DNA from: Lumbricus rubellus
Taxonomy: Eukaryota > Annelida > Clitellata > Crassiclitellata > Lumbricidae
Length of the DNA stretch: 64,000 nucleotides
Assembly (NCBI GenBank): GCA_945859605.1
Contig: OX243814.1
Coordinates: forward strand, 31,512,673-31,576,672
Reading direction: 5' to 3'
Shown here: in pieces, positions 25,701 through 37,300 of the stretch
How positions within the stretch are numbered: position 1 is the stretch's first letter
Layout: every line of letters starts with the position of its first letter
Made by a program: the position numbers and the translations under genes
Notes under the pieces: generated by a model
What the model was told of the DNA's origin: nothing
The model's database searches: none
Seen by the model: only the letters and a program-made list of their open reading frames with translations

Positions 25701-28700
25701 CGCTCAGACAGTCAAAATATAGTTATGGATTCTGTCGATTTAACCTGTATGCATCTTCGTGTGTGACAATAAACTATGAAACAGACAAGCCAGTTCCCCA
25801 CCTCCTGGTTCATCTAAACTCGTACTTGCCGAGCAACTAGGAGCGGCACTTCATGATTAATTGCAATTTATGTAGTAATCGAGTACTAAAGCAATTTATG
25901 CATCCAATCTGCTACCTTTTGCTATTTCTTTCAGTCAAAACAAAGCCCGCTGTCCATGTCCCACTCCATGTCCTTTCTCTGGTTTCCTGGCCACTGGATA
26001 TTCTTCACGTGGCATCTCGAAACAACTCCTTTGACAATGACTTGTCGCTTGTCAATATTTTAAATCGCAAATTTATATAGCCCCACTTTAAGAGAAATTT
26101 TGTGTGACTCCGTTGCAACTCAGTAAAGACGTACGCCTTGCATTTAAGCACTGATTTACAATTTGCTGATTTATGTTTACACTATTGTTACTGGAAATTA
26201 TGTAGTTTATTCAGATTGTTGTCTTTCTTGACCTATTGTAGCGTGATTTGGTTGGGCATTTTGGTGACGTGTACTGCTGTCGTTTCTTTCCGTCTGGTAT
26301 TGTTGTTCTGAGCGGAGGAGCCGACACTCAGGTCAAGATCTGGTCAGCAGAAGATGGCCAGTGTGCAGCAAGCCTAACTGGACACAAAGCTGGTCAGTAG
26401 TTACGATTCTCAAGGCTGATACTGTTTAAGTAAAAAGCTAAGGTTAAATAAGGCATTTGCTAGATTACTGTGTTCTGAATGATCTTTTGAGTCTTGAAAC
26501 TTGAAAAAAAGCCGCAGTACTGAAGAACACCTAAATGACCTGATTTTATTAAACATGTGGTGATTGCCTTGTGCAATACAGCAATATAAATTTAAGCTTT
26601 GCATCTACAATTGAAAGGCTAACACTATTCAACAAAAGGTCAGTCTGTATTTATTTTCACATGTAATCTCTTCATTGTCATCAAGTTATTATTTTGTTAA
26701 ATCTGTAAATGTAACATAAGCCTGGCATATGACATTATTAGTTAAGAGTATGAAAATCTAATTTCTTTATTAATTCATTTATTCAAGAATTTATATAGCG
26801 CTTCTTCAAGGGGACTACTCAGAAGCGCTCCCGACTCTAGCGGCACTGACATCGAATAGAGCCAACAGGGTTAGCTATGTCTGTATTTATGTATGTGATA
26901 TATGAATGGGAGGGGTCGCATGGGACTCAGACATTGACTGTTAACTGATATCAGCATCTGATGCGTATCCATGGCTTTGTATTGTTTCTTTTCTTAAAGG
27001 GATCCTCGATTTGGCGATTGTTGAGAGAGGTCGTAATGTGGTGTCCGTTTCACGTGATGAAACGGCAAAGCTATGGGACTGTGGTCGTTCTTCGTGCCTG
27101 GCTTCATTTGATGACGTCGAAGGAGGAGTTATCAATGGCTGCCATGTTGGAGTGCCATCTAGAGATTGTGATCTGGGGCAGCCAGATGTACCTCCAGGTA
27201 GGAGCTGTTTTTTTGGCTCCAGGTTTCTGCTTTAATGCTTGGGGAAACACTTTTAAATTTAGGCATTTTCAAGTCGTATTGGTTTTAGAATTTTTTGTCT
27301 CTAAAGTTCTGTTCTTCAATAAACCCTGTTAAGTTCATTCATTCATTGAGAACATTTAAAAGGGATCCTTTGAAGCATTTACTTGGGCTCTTTCAAGGCC
27401 AGCCTCAATGAAAGAGATGGTACTTTTCAGGTTTTGAAATGCGTATGTGGCATAGTGCATGTAAATTGTTGATAAATTTTTACACCATCATGATCGTCAT
27501 CTTATTGTTTTGCTTTTTGTAACACTTTTGTCTGACAGAACTTCATCAGGTGTTGCTATTCCGGATGTTTTTCTTTCACTTTCTTTGATGCTTTCTTAAT
27601 CCTGCAGTGTCACTTCTATCTTTGATTAAAATAAAAGTAATAATAGTAATGCACACTTTAATATACAGGGGAAAGAGAAATATTAACAGAAGGCAAACTA
27701 CTTCTTCTCGCCTGTGAGAATAAATCACTCAAGGCCTATGGACTTCACAGCAGAAAGAAGGTAAGTCTCTTATAAATGATGAAAACCATGGCTGAAAACG
27801 TTTTATTTTGAGCTACGAAAACATTAGGCGTAACATGACATAACATATCATTGCAATCATCTCAAGGGTGGTTGCCATCTGAAGGAGAGAGCTAAAGGTG
27901 TGGGTCAACAATGTTTCAATGGGGATTCTATTAGAAGGCAAATGATATTGTCCCTGGATTTTGCGTAGTGATTCTTGCATGCAGGTTTGTTTTCCCTCTG
28001 CTATCCTTGTTCAGGGATTCAGTGGCATTTCATTGTTTGGTTTTTGCAGGTAAGTCGTCTGTCCTTTGGTTTTCCTTTGTCCTATGGTGCTTAAAAAGTG
28101 AAAGTTTTTAGGTTTGAATTGAACATATCGATTGTCAGAACAACAAAACCATTCCAAGTTGAGGAGCCAACTGAGAGGGCGTGGTTCTGCTTAACACTAA
28201 ATAATTATTATAGTTCATTGGACATAATTATATTCTCCTGTTATCTTTCTGTTGAGTTTTTCTATGCAGAGCTTTTATTTCTTATCAGGTGCATTATTTT
28301 ATTTTACCTATATGCTGCCACTAGTTGCTGTAGAATACATCTGCAACTTCACATTTAACTTTTCATTCCTACGTACTTTGTGTCTAGGTCTTTAGCATCG
28401 ACTGCCCAGGAGCCGTTAACTGCTGTACTTTTCTGTCGGATCACTTGGTCGTATGTGGGACAGATGAATCACATGTCAACGTTATTGATACACGCAACAC
28501 AAGGTAAAGTGTGCAAATCTAATCCTGTAGCATCTACATCATTCACTGAATTAATGGACATTGTTGCCCGGAATACAGTGCTCTATAAACATGGACATGC
28601 GAGTTGAGAAATTAGCATGGAGAATTATGATGCACTATTATGATGAATTATGAGTAAGCCTCCCAAAGAATTCTTAACCGTTTGACAGCTGTTCTGTGAT

Positions 28701-29739
28701 TGGTGTGAGGAAATTGCAACAGTTAAAGCAACTGGAAACAAAGTGCAGTTAGTGCACATGTCAACAAATCTAGCAAATGTTGGCACGTGTATTCGTGTAA
28801 CGTATATTTAGATTTAGAAATGATACCATGTACAAATGCAGCATATAAACTTGAGCACCGAAATGCTCGAATGATAACAGTTTGAATGAGATTTAAATAT
28901 TTTACGCATTGGCATGTAAAGTTATTTTGTGGTGAATACATTTTTTAATTAGGGTGATTCTATTAAATGTCCAAGTACTTAATAATGCGAAAGTGGCATT
29001 GCTCAATCCAACGTGTAAAAACCACAGTAATGGCAAACACGTACAGCTTTTGTGCTTTAATATTAGTAAAATTAGTTTTTAATGTTTTCCTAATCATGCC
29101 ACTGATACAGTTACTGTGTAGATTTCTGACAGTTCTGGTGTTGTTGGTTCTTTTCAGTTCGTTTCTAGCGTCTTTTCATGAAACTCGATCAGCCATTCTG
29201 TCGTTACTGCCGTACAAGAGAGGCTGTTTCATTTCAACAGGTATACCACTTAATTTATACAGCAGTCTTATGAGCAATGTAGCATTTCATGTATGGAAAC
29301 TCATGGCAACTCCTCTCCCAGCCTCCCTCCTGTCACTTCACTCTGCTGATTATCTTGATCCTTTTGTCCCTTGGCACTTCTTCCTCTCTAGGGATAGCTA
29401 TTAGCTATTTTAGAACCATTTTCTAATTACCACTTGACCAGCATTGTCATATCATGTGAATGGAATGTTGATACCTTGTGGTGTTAATTAGATTTTCCAG
29501 GTGTTGTTTGCCTGACATTACCTTTACCCAATGATCGAATCGAACCGTTGCATTTCAACGTTTGTTTGCTTTTAGGTGACGGTTCCTGCTACTTTCTCGA
29601 CGAGAATCTTACAAGTGGCCTCGAGCTCACTGGATCCGATTGCGATCCATTGTACAGAGTTGTCACCGACGGGCGATCAATTTATACATGTTGCCGTGAT
29701 GGTGCTATTCGAAGATACCATATGCAGGGTGTTCTGTAG
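19787..29739 (+). CDS. PAAF1: Proteasomal ATPase-associated factor 1, 11 coding exons
   Basis: WD-repeat protein (Rpn14-like) that binds the ATPase subunits of the 19S proteasome particle and influences 26S assembly. Exons: 19787-19842, 22209-22249, 22764-22870, 24217-24321, 24857-24952, 26242-26392, 27000-27197, 27669-27760, 28388-28503, 29158-29240, 29576-29739. All phases agree and give 402 residues (human about 392). Family similarity includes the N-terminal DWDHVLR, the FTVDSACR segment, WD blades such as GHFGDVYCCRFFPSGIVVLSGG and RGRNVVSVSRDETAKLWDCG, and the C-terminal ELTGSDCDPLYRV...YTCCRDGAIRRYH. WD repeats begin near residue 104. Introns hold a degenerate tandem repeat and a LINE fragment (intron 1), hAT-like elements (introns 1 and 3) and a solo-LTR-like segment (intron 5). 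It follows LARS2 on the same strand and converges with RPS28. Confidence 0.93.
20206..20535 (+). repeat. Degenerate ~35-bp tandem repeat
   Basis: About nine imperfect units, each with CCAGCTTC(C/T)ATTTC followed by a variable CGTTATTTTCGTCA-like or AAAATACCTTCAT-like half, so a ~70-bp higher-order pattern is visible. It lies in PAAF1 intron 1. Unit boundaries are approximate. Confidence 0.65.
20974..21281. mobile_element. hAT-like MITE with long TIRs, copy A
   Basis: 308 bp, flanked by the perfect 8-bp duplication CTAAATCG (20966-20973, 21282-21289). TIRs of about 75 bp begin GGTAAACACGCACACTGAG and continue with CCCGTACTCCAAACAATATG. The centre has CTAACCCTAA-rich, telomere-like text and repeated CCGACCCTCACG. 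It lies in PAAF1 intron 1. Confidence 0.88.
21340..21715 (+). mobile_element. Non-LTR retrotransposon reverse transcriptase fragment, broken
   Basis: Conceptual translation in shifting frames shows CISDIYTWCESIHLKLNACR followed later by GGFGVLLDNALSMKIKYSPY and CFFHLSRIRLVKII. This is the thumb-adjacent LKLN..KTE / LGV.LD..LSM pattern of CR1/Jockey-like reverse transcriptases. At least two frame breaks and stops show it is dead. Confidence 0.6.
23169..24002. mobile_element. 834-bp TIR element with 8-bp target duplication
   Basis: Ends CAAAGCTCGAGGGTAC and its complement; the perfect 8-bp duplication GTTTAGAT lies at 23161-23168 and 24003-24010. The left arm has direct repeats of a ~49-bp unit (CGTACGTACCTTTCAAAAAA); one also occurs near the right end. 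No transposase frame was seen. It lies in PAAF1 intron 3, ending about 210 bp before exon 4. Confidence 0.85.
24630..24728. mobile_element. Diverged member of the CCCTTT hairpin family
   Basis: Begins GCCCTTTGCCGACCGTT, immediately followed by its own inverted copy (24629-24671 is a near-perfect hairpin). It then carries the family's interior (ATTTTCCATACCGTTTACTAC) and ends at TTAA (24729). The left TTAA is changed to TTAG. It lies in PAAF1 intron 4. Confidence 0.5.
25272..25852 (+). mobile_element. Probable solo LTR
   Basis: Starts TGTAGCAGCG and is bracketed by a 5-bp direct repeat ATGAT (25267-25271, 25853-25857). A purine-rich GAGAGA-like first third is followed by a mixed region and AATAAA at 25768-25773, about 80 bp before the end, which fits a U3-R-U5 layout. 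It does not end in canonical CA unless the boundary is shifted by one base. It lies in PAAF1 intron 5. The family was not identified. Confidence 0.45.
26779..26858 (-). mobile_element. tRNA-SINE tail fragment
   Basis: ATTTATATAGCGCTTCTTCAAG...CTCAGAAGCGCTCCCGA matches the tail of the SINE family, then breaks off. It lies in PAAF1 intron 6. Confidence 0.6.
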
Positions 29740-30477
29740 TTGACATCTGGGACAGTTTTTATAAGAGACACATGTGCCACGTATGGCAGCAGTCTTTCGT
29801 TTAAAAAATGCTATAAAAGAACAGTGACAAGTTTTTTGTTTGTCTGAATTTCTTACATCTTTAAGAATATCTAGAAAGTTCACATATGAATTGTATCTAT
29901 GCACTTCAAAAGAATATTCTGATGATGCAGAAGTGAAAACATTGTCATTTTCCGAATTTTTTTAACATCACTTGCTGGTCACAATCACCTACAAACCACA
30001 AATGACATATATTTAGTGCACTGAAAAATTCTGGAAGATCCACAATTTTTTACGGAGACAATTTATTTTGATTTCCCTCTCCTCCCCGTTGCACCGTGTG
30101 TACATTATGCAGACCCAATGAGTTCATACAAATAAGGTTCTCTACCCCTGCAAAATTAAATTAGCTAGTCGTATATAAAAACCATTTATTTAATCATAGG
30201 CTACTATTTATCTTTGTTAAACATCATCCTTGCTAGCCAAAATTTGTTAACTATTATGTAGTTAACTGTTGAGATCTGAACTGAATTTGATTATAATGTA
30301 GTCAAATGCCATCGGATGACTATAGGACAAGTGTTGTAAATAGGCTAATGTGGACGCTGTAATTACAGATTTATTTTGTGTACGTTAATATTGTTGATAC
30401 CCCTCCCGGTATGTGCATTCCCTAAATCTGTTGACAACTCCTCCTCTTCCTCCGCCTTGCAAACATAATGTGTGGAT

Positions 30478-30617
30478 CAGTGGTGTAGTGGGGGGGGGGG
30501 GGAACGCCATTCCCCCCACTTTTTTCCAGGGATAATGGAATATTAATACTACTACTACTAATTTAATATTATTATACAGAGCGTTCCCCCACTTCATATT
30601 TTAGGACTACACTACTG
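30478..30617. mobile_element. 140-bp hAT-like MITE
   Basis: Ends CAGTGGTGTAGT and (from the right) CAGTAGTGTAGT; perfect 8-bp duplication GTGTGGAT at 30470-30477 and 30618-30625. CAGTGGTGTAG-type ends are common in hAT elements. It lies in the shared 3' region of the convergent PAAF1 and RPS28 genes. Confidence 0.85.
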
Positions 30618-30873
30618 GTGTGGATGATTCCTAAAGGACTATACTCTGCATTACTATTCTCACATATATTCATTAAACTTACATTTACAAAGGTACAGTA
30701 CACATATTGGTAAATAAAACTATCTTTGGGCGCTGCACATACAGGTCATACTCTTAACTTTCAAGTTATAATTGAAACCATTCTCCAAAACCAATGTTGT
30801 ATCAAATTTGCATTCTGCCAACTTAATTTTTAGTAGGTTGTGAAGTTACCCACCTTGGCAAAGCCATGTGGCT

Positions 30874-31883
<1,010 letters not shown>

Positions 31884-31941
31884 ATTTGAACTTTACTGAA
31901 ACTTTCGTCTGAACCTTCACGCCACCGGTAACGGAAAACCT

Positions 31942-31949
31942 AAAAGGAA
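31942..31949 (-). promoter_or_regulatory. Candidate TOP-like pyrimidine tract of RPS28
   Basis: TTCCTTTT on the minus strand, 59-66 bp upstream of the RPS28 ATG, is the only pyrimidine tract of the kind used at ribosomal protein gene starts in this short leader. It overlaps the inner copy of the 8-bp target duplication of the neighbouring element. Placement is inference. Confidence 0.25.
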
Positions 31950-31955
31950 CGTTTC

Positions 31956-32170
31956 CAGTGTTGCCACTGAGGTTTCAAAAAAAAACATAGATTTCCTAAA
32001 AAAAAAAACACAGAAAAACACAGACGTCGCCCGGCCGAAAAGTAAAGAAAATTTTATATTTTCGCCGGCAAAAAAATTGATGACCTTTTTTTTTTTTTTT
32101 TTTTTTTTTTTAGTCATCCGGTCCGAAAAGTCAAAAAAATTTCTATTTTCGCCGACAAAAAAGTTGATGA

Positions 32171-32207
<37 letters not shown>

Positions 32208-32452
32208 TCATCCGGTCCGAAAAGTCAAAAAAAAACCAGAAACCCAGACGAAAACCGAAAAAAACACAGATTTTTCCAAAAAAACCCAGAAACCCAGACG
32301 AAAACGGGAAAAAACACAGATTTTCCCCAAAAAACACAGAAATCCAGACGAAAACGGAAAAAAACACAGATTTTCCCAAAAAAACCCCAGAAACACAGAC
32401 GAAAGCAAAAAAACATAGATCTATGTGGAAAAACACAGCTGTGGCATCACTG
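31956..32452. mobile_element. hAT-like element with poly-T hairpin modules, upstream of RPS28
   Basis: 497 bp; ends CAGTGTTGCCAC and (from the right) CAGTGATGCCAC; perfect 8-bp duplication AACGTTTC at 31948-31955 and 32453-32460. Inside are two modules GATGACC-(T)n-AGTCATCCGGTC with very long T runs (about 32087-32111 and 32172-32205), then four ~45-bp tandem units containing CCAGACGAAAAC and AACACAGATTTT. All open frames here are low complexity. The GATGACC/AGTCATCC module recurs in the element at 52299-52666. Confidence 0.85.
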
Positions 32453-32460
32453 AACGTTTC

Positions 32461-34331
32461 ACAGCTTGTTCAAGATCTTGCAAACAACATGCGGTCTTGT
32501 GAGATGTTTTTATAGCGCTTGCATATTAAGCCGCAATCGTACTGCACGTAATAATTATTTACATGACCAAAAGGTCCTCACTACATGAACGGGTTAATTA
32601 AGCAACTGCAGTGAGATAGGCATGAGAAATTTCCTCAGAATAAACCGAACTTGGGCCGCTTTATGATTATAATTATTAGGTCTACCCTTTGGACGAAACC
32701 TCTGATTCGACGAAGAGTTCGTGCATAGGCCTGTACCATGTATTTCGCTTTGGAGTGGAGGTTTGAATTTTTACGCATAATATTGTGATGGAACTTGGTC
32801 TGTAATAATTATTATTATAATGATCAGGTGCTAGATTTCTGTACGTAGTCATAGTGCCTTTAAGCCTTGTCATAAAAATTCGCTGCAATTCTCAACAATA
32901 AAAAAATGGTTCTCTCAATCCGAATAATTAGTCGATATGCCTAAATGGATGTGTAGAATAACAATAATAGGCCTACAGTAACTGCCTACAGCAGTAACTG
33001 ACTGAGGTCTGTTGTTTTCAGTGACCAATCAAAATCAAAGCTGACTGCATTCTATTTCCCACTGTTTTGGCTAACCCTGAGCATATTCTTCATGGGCAAA
33101 ATCTCCATGATTGTCCACCTAGGACAATTATTGCACAAACTCGATCCTTTACCCTCATCCTTATGAAATTCCCTTCACTCTGCATGGAATTCTCCTTTCT
33201 GGATCAACATCTACATCCTCTCTGTTCTTAAGACATTTTTTCTCTAGGGTCATCAATTCCGCCACTGCTTGCACTCTGCCAGTGCCAGTCTGGCAGTCCC
33301 GAGGCTGGATAACGGAGGACGGCAACACTAATCATCTTTGAAATGGCAGCATCACTAAACAACAACAAGCAGTCTAGGGGCTGTCACACTGGAAGCACCA
33401 CTGAATGGCCACGGCAGTGAGTGGCGCTGTAGAAATTACTAATTACAATACATAATTTCATTGGTTTTTAATAATGCACCAGACATGAATCAGCAGCACA
33501 TGTATAACTGGGTGAAAACAATCATCAAATTGATCAGACAATATATGTAACTGGATGAAAATATCTTGTTCTCGCAATCAGAATAATCACAATAAATATT
33601 GTTAATAGCACTTTCCAGAGGAAGACATAATTACTCAATGCTATTGCTTCTACATAAAATGTGCTAACATTCTCTTCTCCTACAAATTGTTCAAAAGAAA
33701 ACAATTCATGAAAACTAGTGAACGGGCAAGTTCGTTCAAAGCCAATGATTTAACCTGTGCAAAAAAATGAAATGCAAGGAAAAGTCAACGTCAACAGCCT
33801 CTGTAAGCCATATGATGCTCATGTGTAAGCCAGTGTCGTGCGCTTGGCTTTTGATCGGTGCTTCAGAAGTTTGTCAATAGCTATTACGATGTACTTGAAC
33901 ATTATGAACACCAAGGATTGGCCATTGGTAATGGTCATCATCTCATCTGACATAATCTGTGAGCAAGGACTGTTTTGGCCAAAATTCAAGCTTTTGCCTT
34001 CATTGGTCCTGCACTTTGGAGTCAGCTCTTCTTGCTACTCACTGGTACCCGAAGCCCAACTATTATCTGTCTCAAAACTACTTTCTTTTCTCTGGTTCTT
34101 TTGCACTGAGAGCGCCTCTGATTGGTGTGCACTGGGAGAGGTACTTCAGAAAATTATAGATACACACAATACAATTGGTAATTTGCTTTGCACAATCTGG
34201 GTTTACATAAGTTTACAAAGATTTTACTGTATATCAGTGATCATCATTCTATTCACAATGACACTGTTGTCAGATCTAGTACATAATATCCACAGTATCT
34301 GCATGATTATCAATCTCAAATTCTTCTAAAA
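32461..34331. other. Interval with no recognised gene between RPS28 and the UBL/NZF gene
   Basis: I see no exon here. The minus-strand 3' UTR of the UBL/NZF gene should occupy its right end. Open frames near 33.8-34.3 kb (both frames of the plus strand) lack family similarity and good splice context. Confidence 0.4.
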
Positions 34332-37300
34332 TCAAGAACCGGAATCGCTAATGATGGTGTCAACATCGTCATAATCGTCTTCTGGCGAAACCGGAATCTA
34401 AAACGGAAAGACATAGTTTGCTACAATACCAGTCGTTCATTATCAATGGATGTTGCAACGCATTATGGACAGGCAAAGTTTCAGATGGTGAAGCGTTTCT
34501 ATCTATTTGTCTTTGAATTTATGACCCCATGAGTGGGATGATTTAACATGTTCATTTCACATTTATTCATCCAAGTATTTATATAGCACCTCTTCAGGTA
34601 AACTATTCAGAGGTGCTTCAGACTTTAAGTGCTAATAGAATGTGTTGGATAGTGACCTAGGGAACAAGCACAGCCCAAGAAGGAAGTGCTCTGCATCTTA
34701 ATGGAAAACAGTTCATGTAGACATTAGTGAACGGAAAATTAAATAACTACCAACATGAAATAATTAAACAGTTTTTTTTAAATCATAAGTTTCATTCTTT
34801 TTAACAAATTTGAATCAAAATGCATGATCAATAAATAAGGATATCTCAAACTTTAAACGACAGTGCAGCTCATTGTTAAAGTGTAAACAATACTTATAAA
34901 CATTCCCAGATATGTACATGAAAAAATAAAATGTACGCATGACTAATTAAGTGTTACTAGTGTATAAGATAAGATAAGAATATTCTTTAATATACCAATT
35001 GTTATCCGCATTTTGGTGTACAGACATGGTATAATAAACAAACGTACATAATTTCTATATCCAAACATTAGCAAATGTTAGACTGCCGTCTGGCCTCCCT
35101 TTCCTGACCTACCAATTGAATGTCATGACCTGTGGCTGTGTAGTCAAGCGGTATTGTGTACGTGACTGGTCGGTCGGAGGCACACATCTCACATCCTGGT
35201 CGATTTGGGAGGTTTACGTAAGTGCACTGCGGGCATGCCCATCCAATCTGTAATCAATGAAAATGACACATGGACCATCACTATAAACCTTATATTATCA
35301 TGCTCATAAATGGAAGATCATTCTAGTACATGACTGTAAATAAATGGTTGCCCCCACTTATGAAAGATCACTCTAAACGCCAAAAATATGGACATTGTCA
35401 AGTTTACATTAAAAAATTTAATATGTTGGAAATTATGCTCGACAAGTGCGTCCACTCAATGTAGCGAACAGAAATCCGACACAAAGGACACGAACCTGAA
35501 TGCATAGCCAATGAATATTAGTCAAAGCATGACATTATCCAAAGGCAGGGCTAAAAATGTAAACCAATTGGGAACGATACATAAAATAGAAATAGTCTGA
35601 ACAAGCCGGGCAACAATATCTAGTCAACAATAAAAAATGCATGCACTATTATAAACTTTCATTACAATCACTTTACCTTTTCAGGGCTTGATGATACAGG
35701 AACAGCGTGAATGGTTTGTGGCTGGATTCCTCTATTCTGAGGCAGTATTGAAATCGGTGGAGTAAATGAAGATGCCGTCATCACGGTAAACGAAGGCACA
35801 ACGGGCGTTGGAGTCACTGTCAGTTCATGTTGCTGAGGTGACTGCGGCACTGTGACATCCACAACTGAAGCTGGTTCACTCAGAAGAGGATCATGAAGTC
35901 GAAGACCTAGAACAAAAATACCAACGTCTAATTATTCTGTCCACAATTTAATATTTTGCACCAAAAATGTGTTAAAATAGCTCTAACATCCTAATAAAGG
36001 TCACAAATGCCATTTCAACTAGGGCTTTTTTAGTATGCAGTTCTACACAAAGTGTGCAGTTCTAAATGAATATGTGCATTGCGCAGTTGAAAAGCATTTA
36101 TGTGCAGCTAAAATTGGTTTGAAATGTCCATGTTTCATCCAATTAGGAATAATTTACCATGGAGGAAATGTAAGGATAGAATTCAATAATTCCTTTCAAG
36201 AATTTATATAGCACCCCTTCAATAAGTCCACTCAGAGGCAAAATGGGCTGTGCAGTTTTAGAAATTGCTTAAAAGAAGCCCTGAATTTTCAACTCTTTAC
36301 ATCACTTAAAGTCAAAAAAATAAGAAATGGCACATATGTTTACCTTGTGAATAATCTGTTGGTGTGATTAAGTAAAGGAACATAACGGCTCCACTGAAGT
36401 TGACGCCGTACTCTGCCAACGTTTCTCCATCGTGAGCCAATCGTCTTCCAACGATCCACTTCTGAAGTTCGGGCAGATAACCATGCTTCTGATACATCTA
36501 CAGCCACCACAATATTTCAAACATGAATCAATTGTGGGGCGCAGTGGTGTAGTGGTAGCGTCGTTGCCTTGAAGCCGGAAGGTTCGAGGTTCGAATCCAC
36601 AGGACCTTGGGCAAGTCCTTCACTCACAATTGCTCAGCGCTTTGTCGTGAAACCCTGATGCAGTGTCCGCTCTGCATTCGGGAGCGCCTCTGAGTAGTGA
36701 GAGAGAGCTTGAAGGGATGCTATAACAAGTGCACATGCAAACAAACAATTAAAATTCTCTTATTTAGACTTTCACTCATTGTCACCATGAGCTGTAAAAA
36801 GCAGTAATTACTGTTGCTACTGTGGCCATGTCTGACTAACACGGTGTAAATTGATGGTGCACCGGGGTCAGTCTGAGGTAGAAAATGATAGATAAGCAAT
36901 TTTTTAGCCGAACAACAAAAGCAATTGAGAAGAATGGATTAACCTAATCACACCAACAGATTCACAACGTAAATATATGTAGCATAAATTTCTTATTGCA
37001 CCGTAATTGATCACATGAAGTAAAGTAAATAGTTGAAAATTCAGAGCTTCTTTTAAGGAATTTAAGGAAGACACACAAGGAGGGAGATCTGCTGTAAATC
37101 CAAAATCTTGACCCACTGGATCAAGATTTAAAATTATTTGTAATGTCCAAAGCTTGCAGCCTTGCACCAACTTCAAAGTGCGGCAAAGGATTTTACTTAC
37201 CACAAAATTTGAAGACTGGTGCAGATTCACAAAGTGACTACAGATCTTAACACAGGCACTAACTAAAGTAAAGAGTTGAAATACACTTCTGAAAAATTTA

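Noticed and set aside
28967..29404. 145-codon plus-strand frame as a single exon
   Set aside because: Only 29158-29240 matches PAAF1 and has splice sites; the rest is intron read-through.
32077..32436. Overlapping open frames on both strands of 60-113 codons
   Set aside because: They are made by poly-A/T runs and tandem units inside an hAT-like element; composition is extremely biased and there is no family similarity.
33838..34329. 163-codon plus-strand open frame, the longest in the window
   Set aside because: Codon use and composition look random, it overlaps the end of the minus-strand UBL/NZF gene region, and no splice or family evidence supports it.
34332..35247. Full RBCK1 (HOIL-1) gene
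   Set aside because: No RING or IBR exon was found on the minus strand before RPS28, and a good last exon with a stop codon follows the NZF exon.
36534..36606. Possible functional tRNA gene (good A and B boxes)
   Set aside because: The same head occurs with a shared non-tRNA body in many copies, so it is the promoter part of a SINE; a standard cloverleaf is not apparent.
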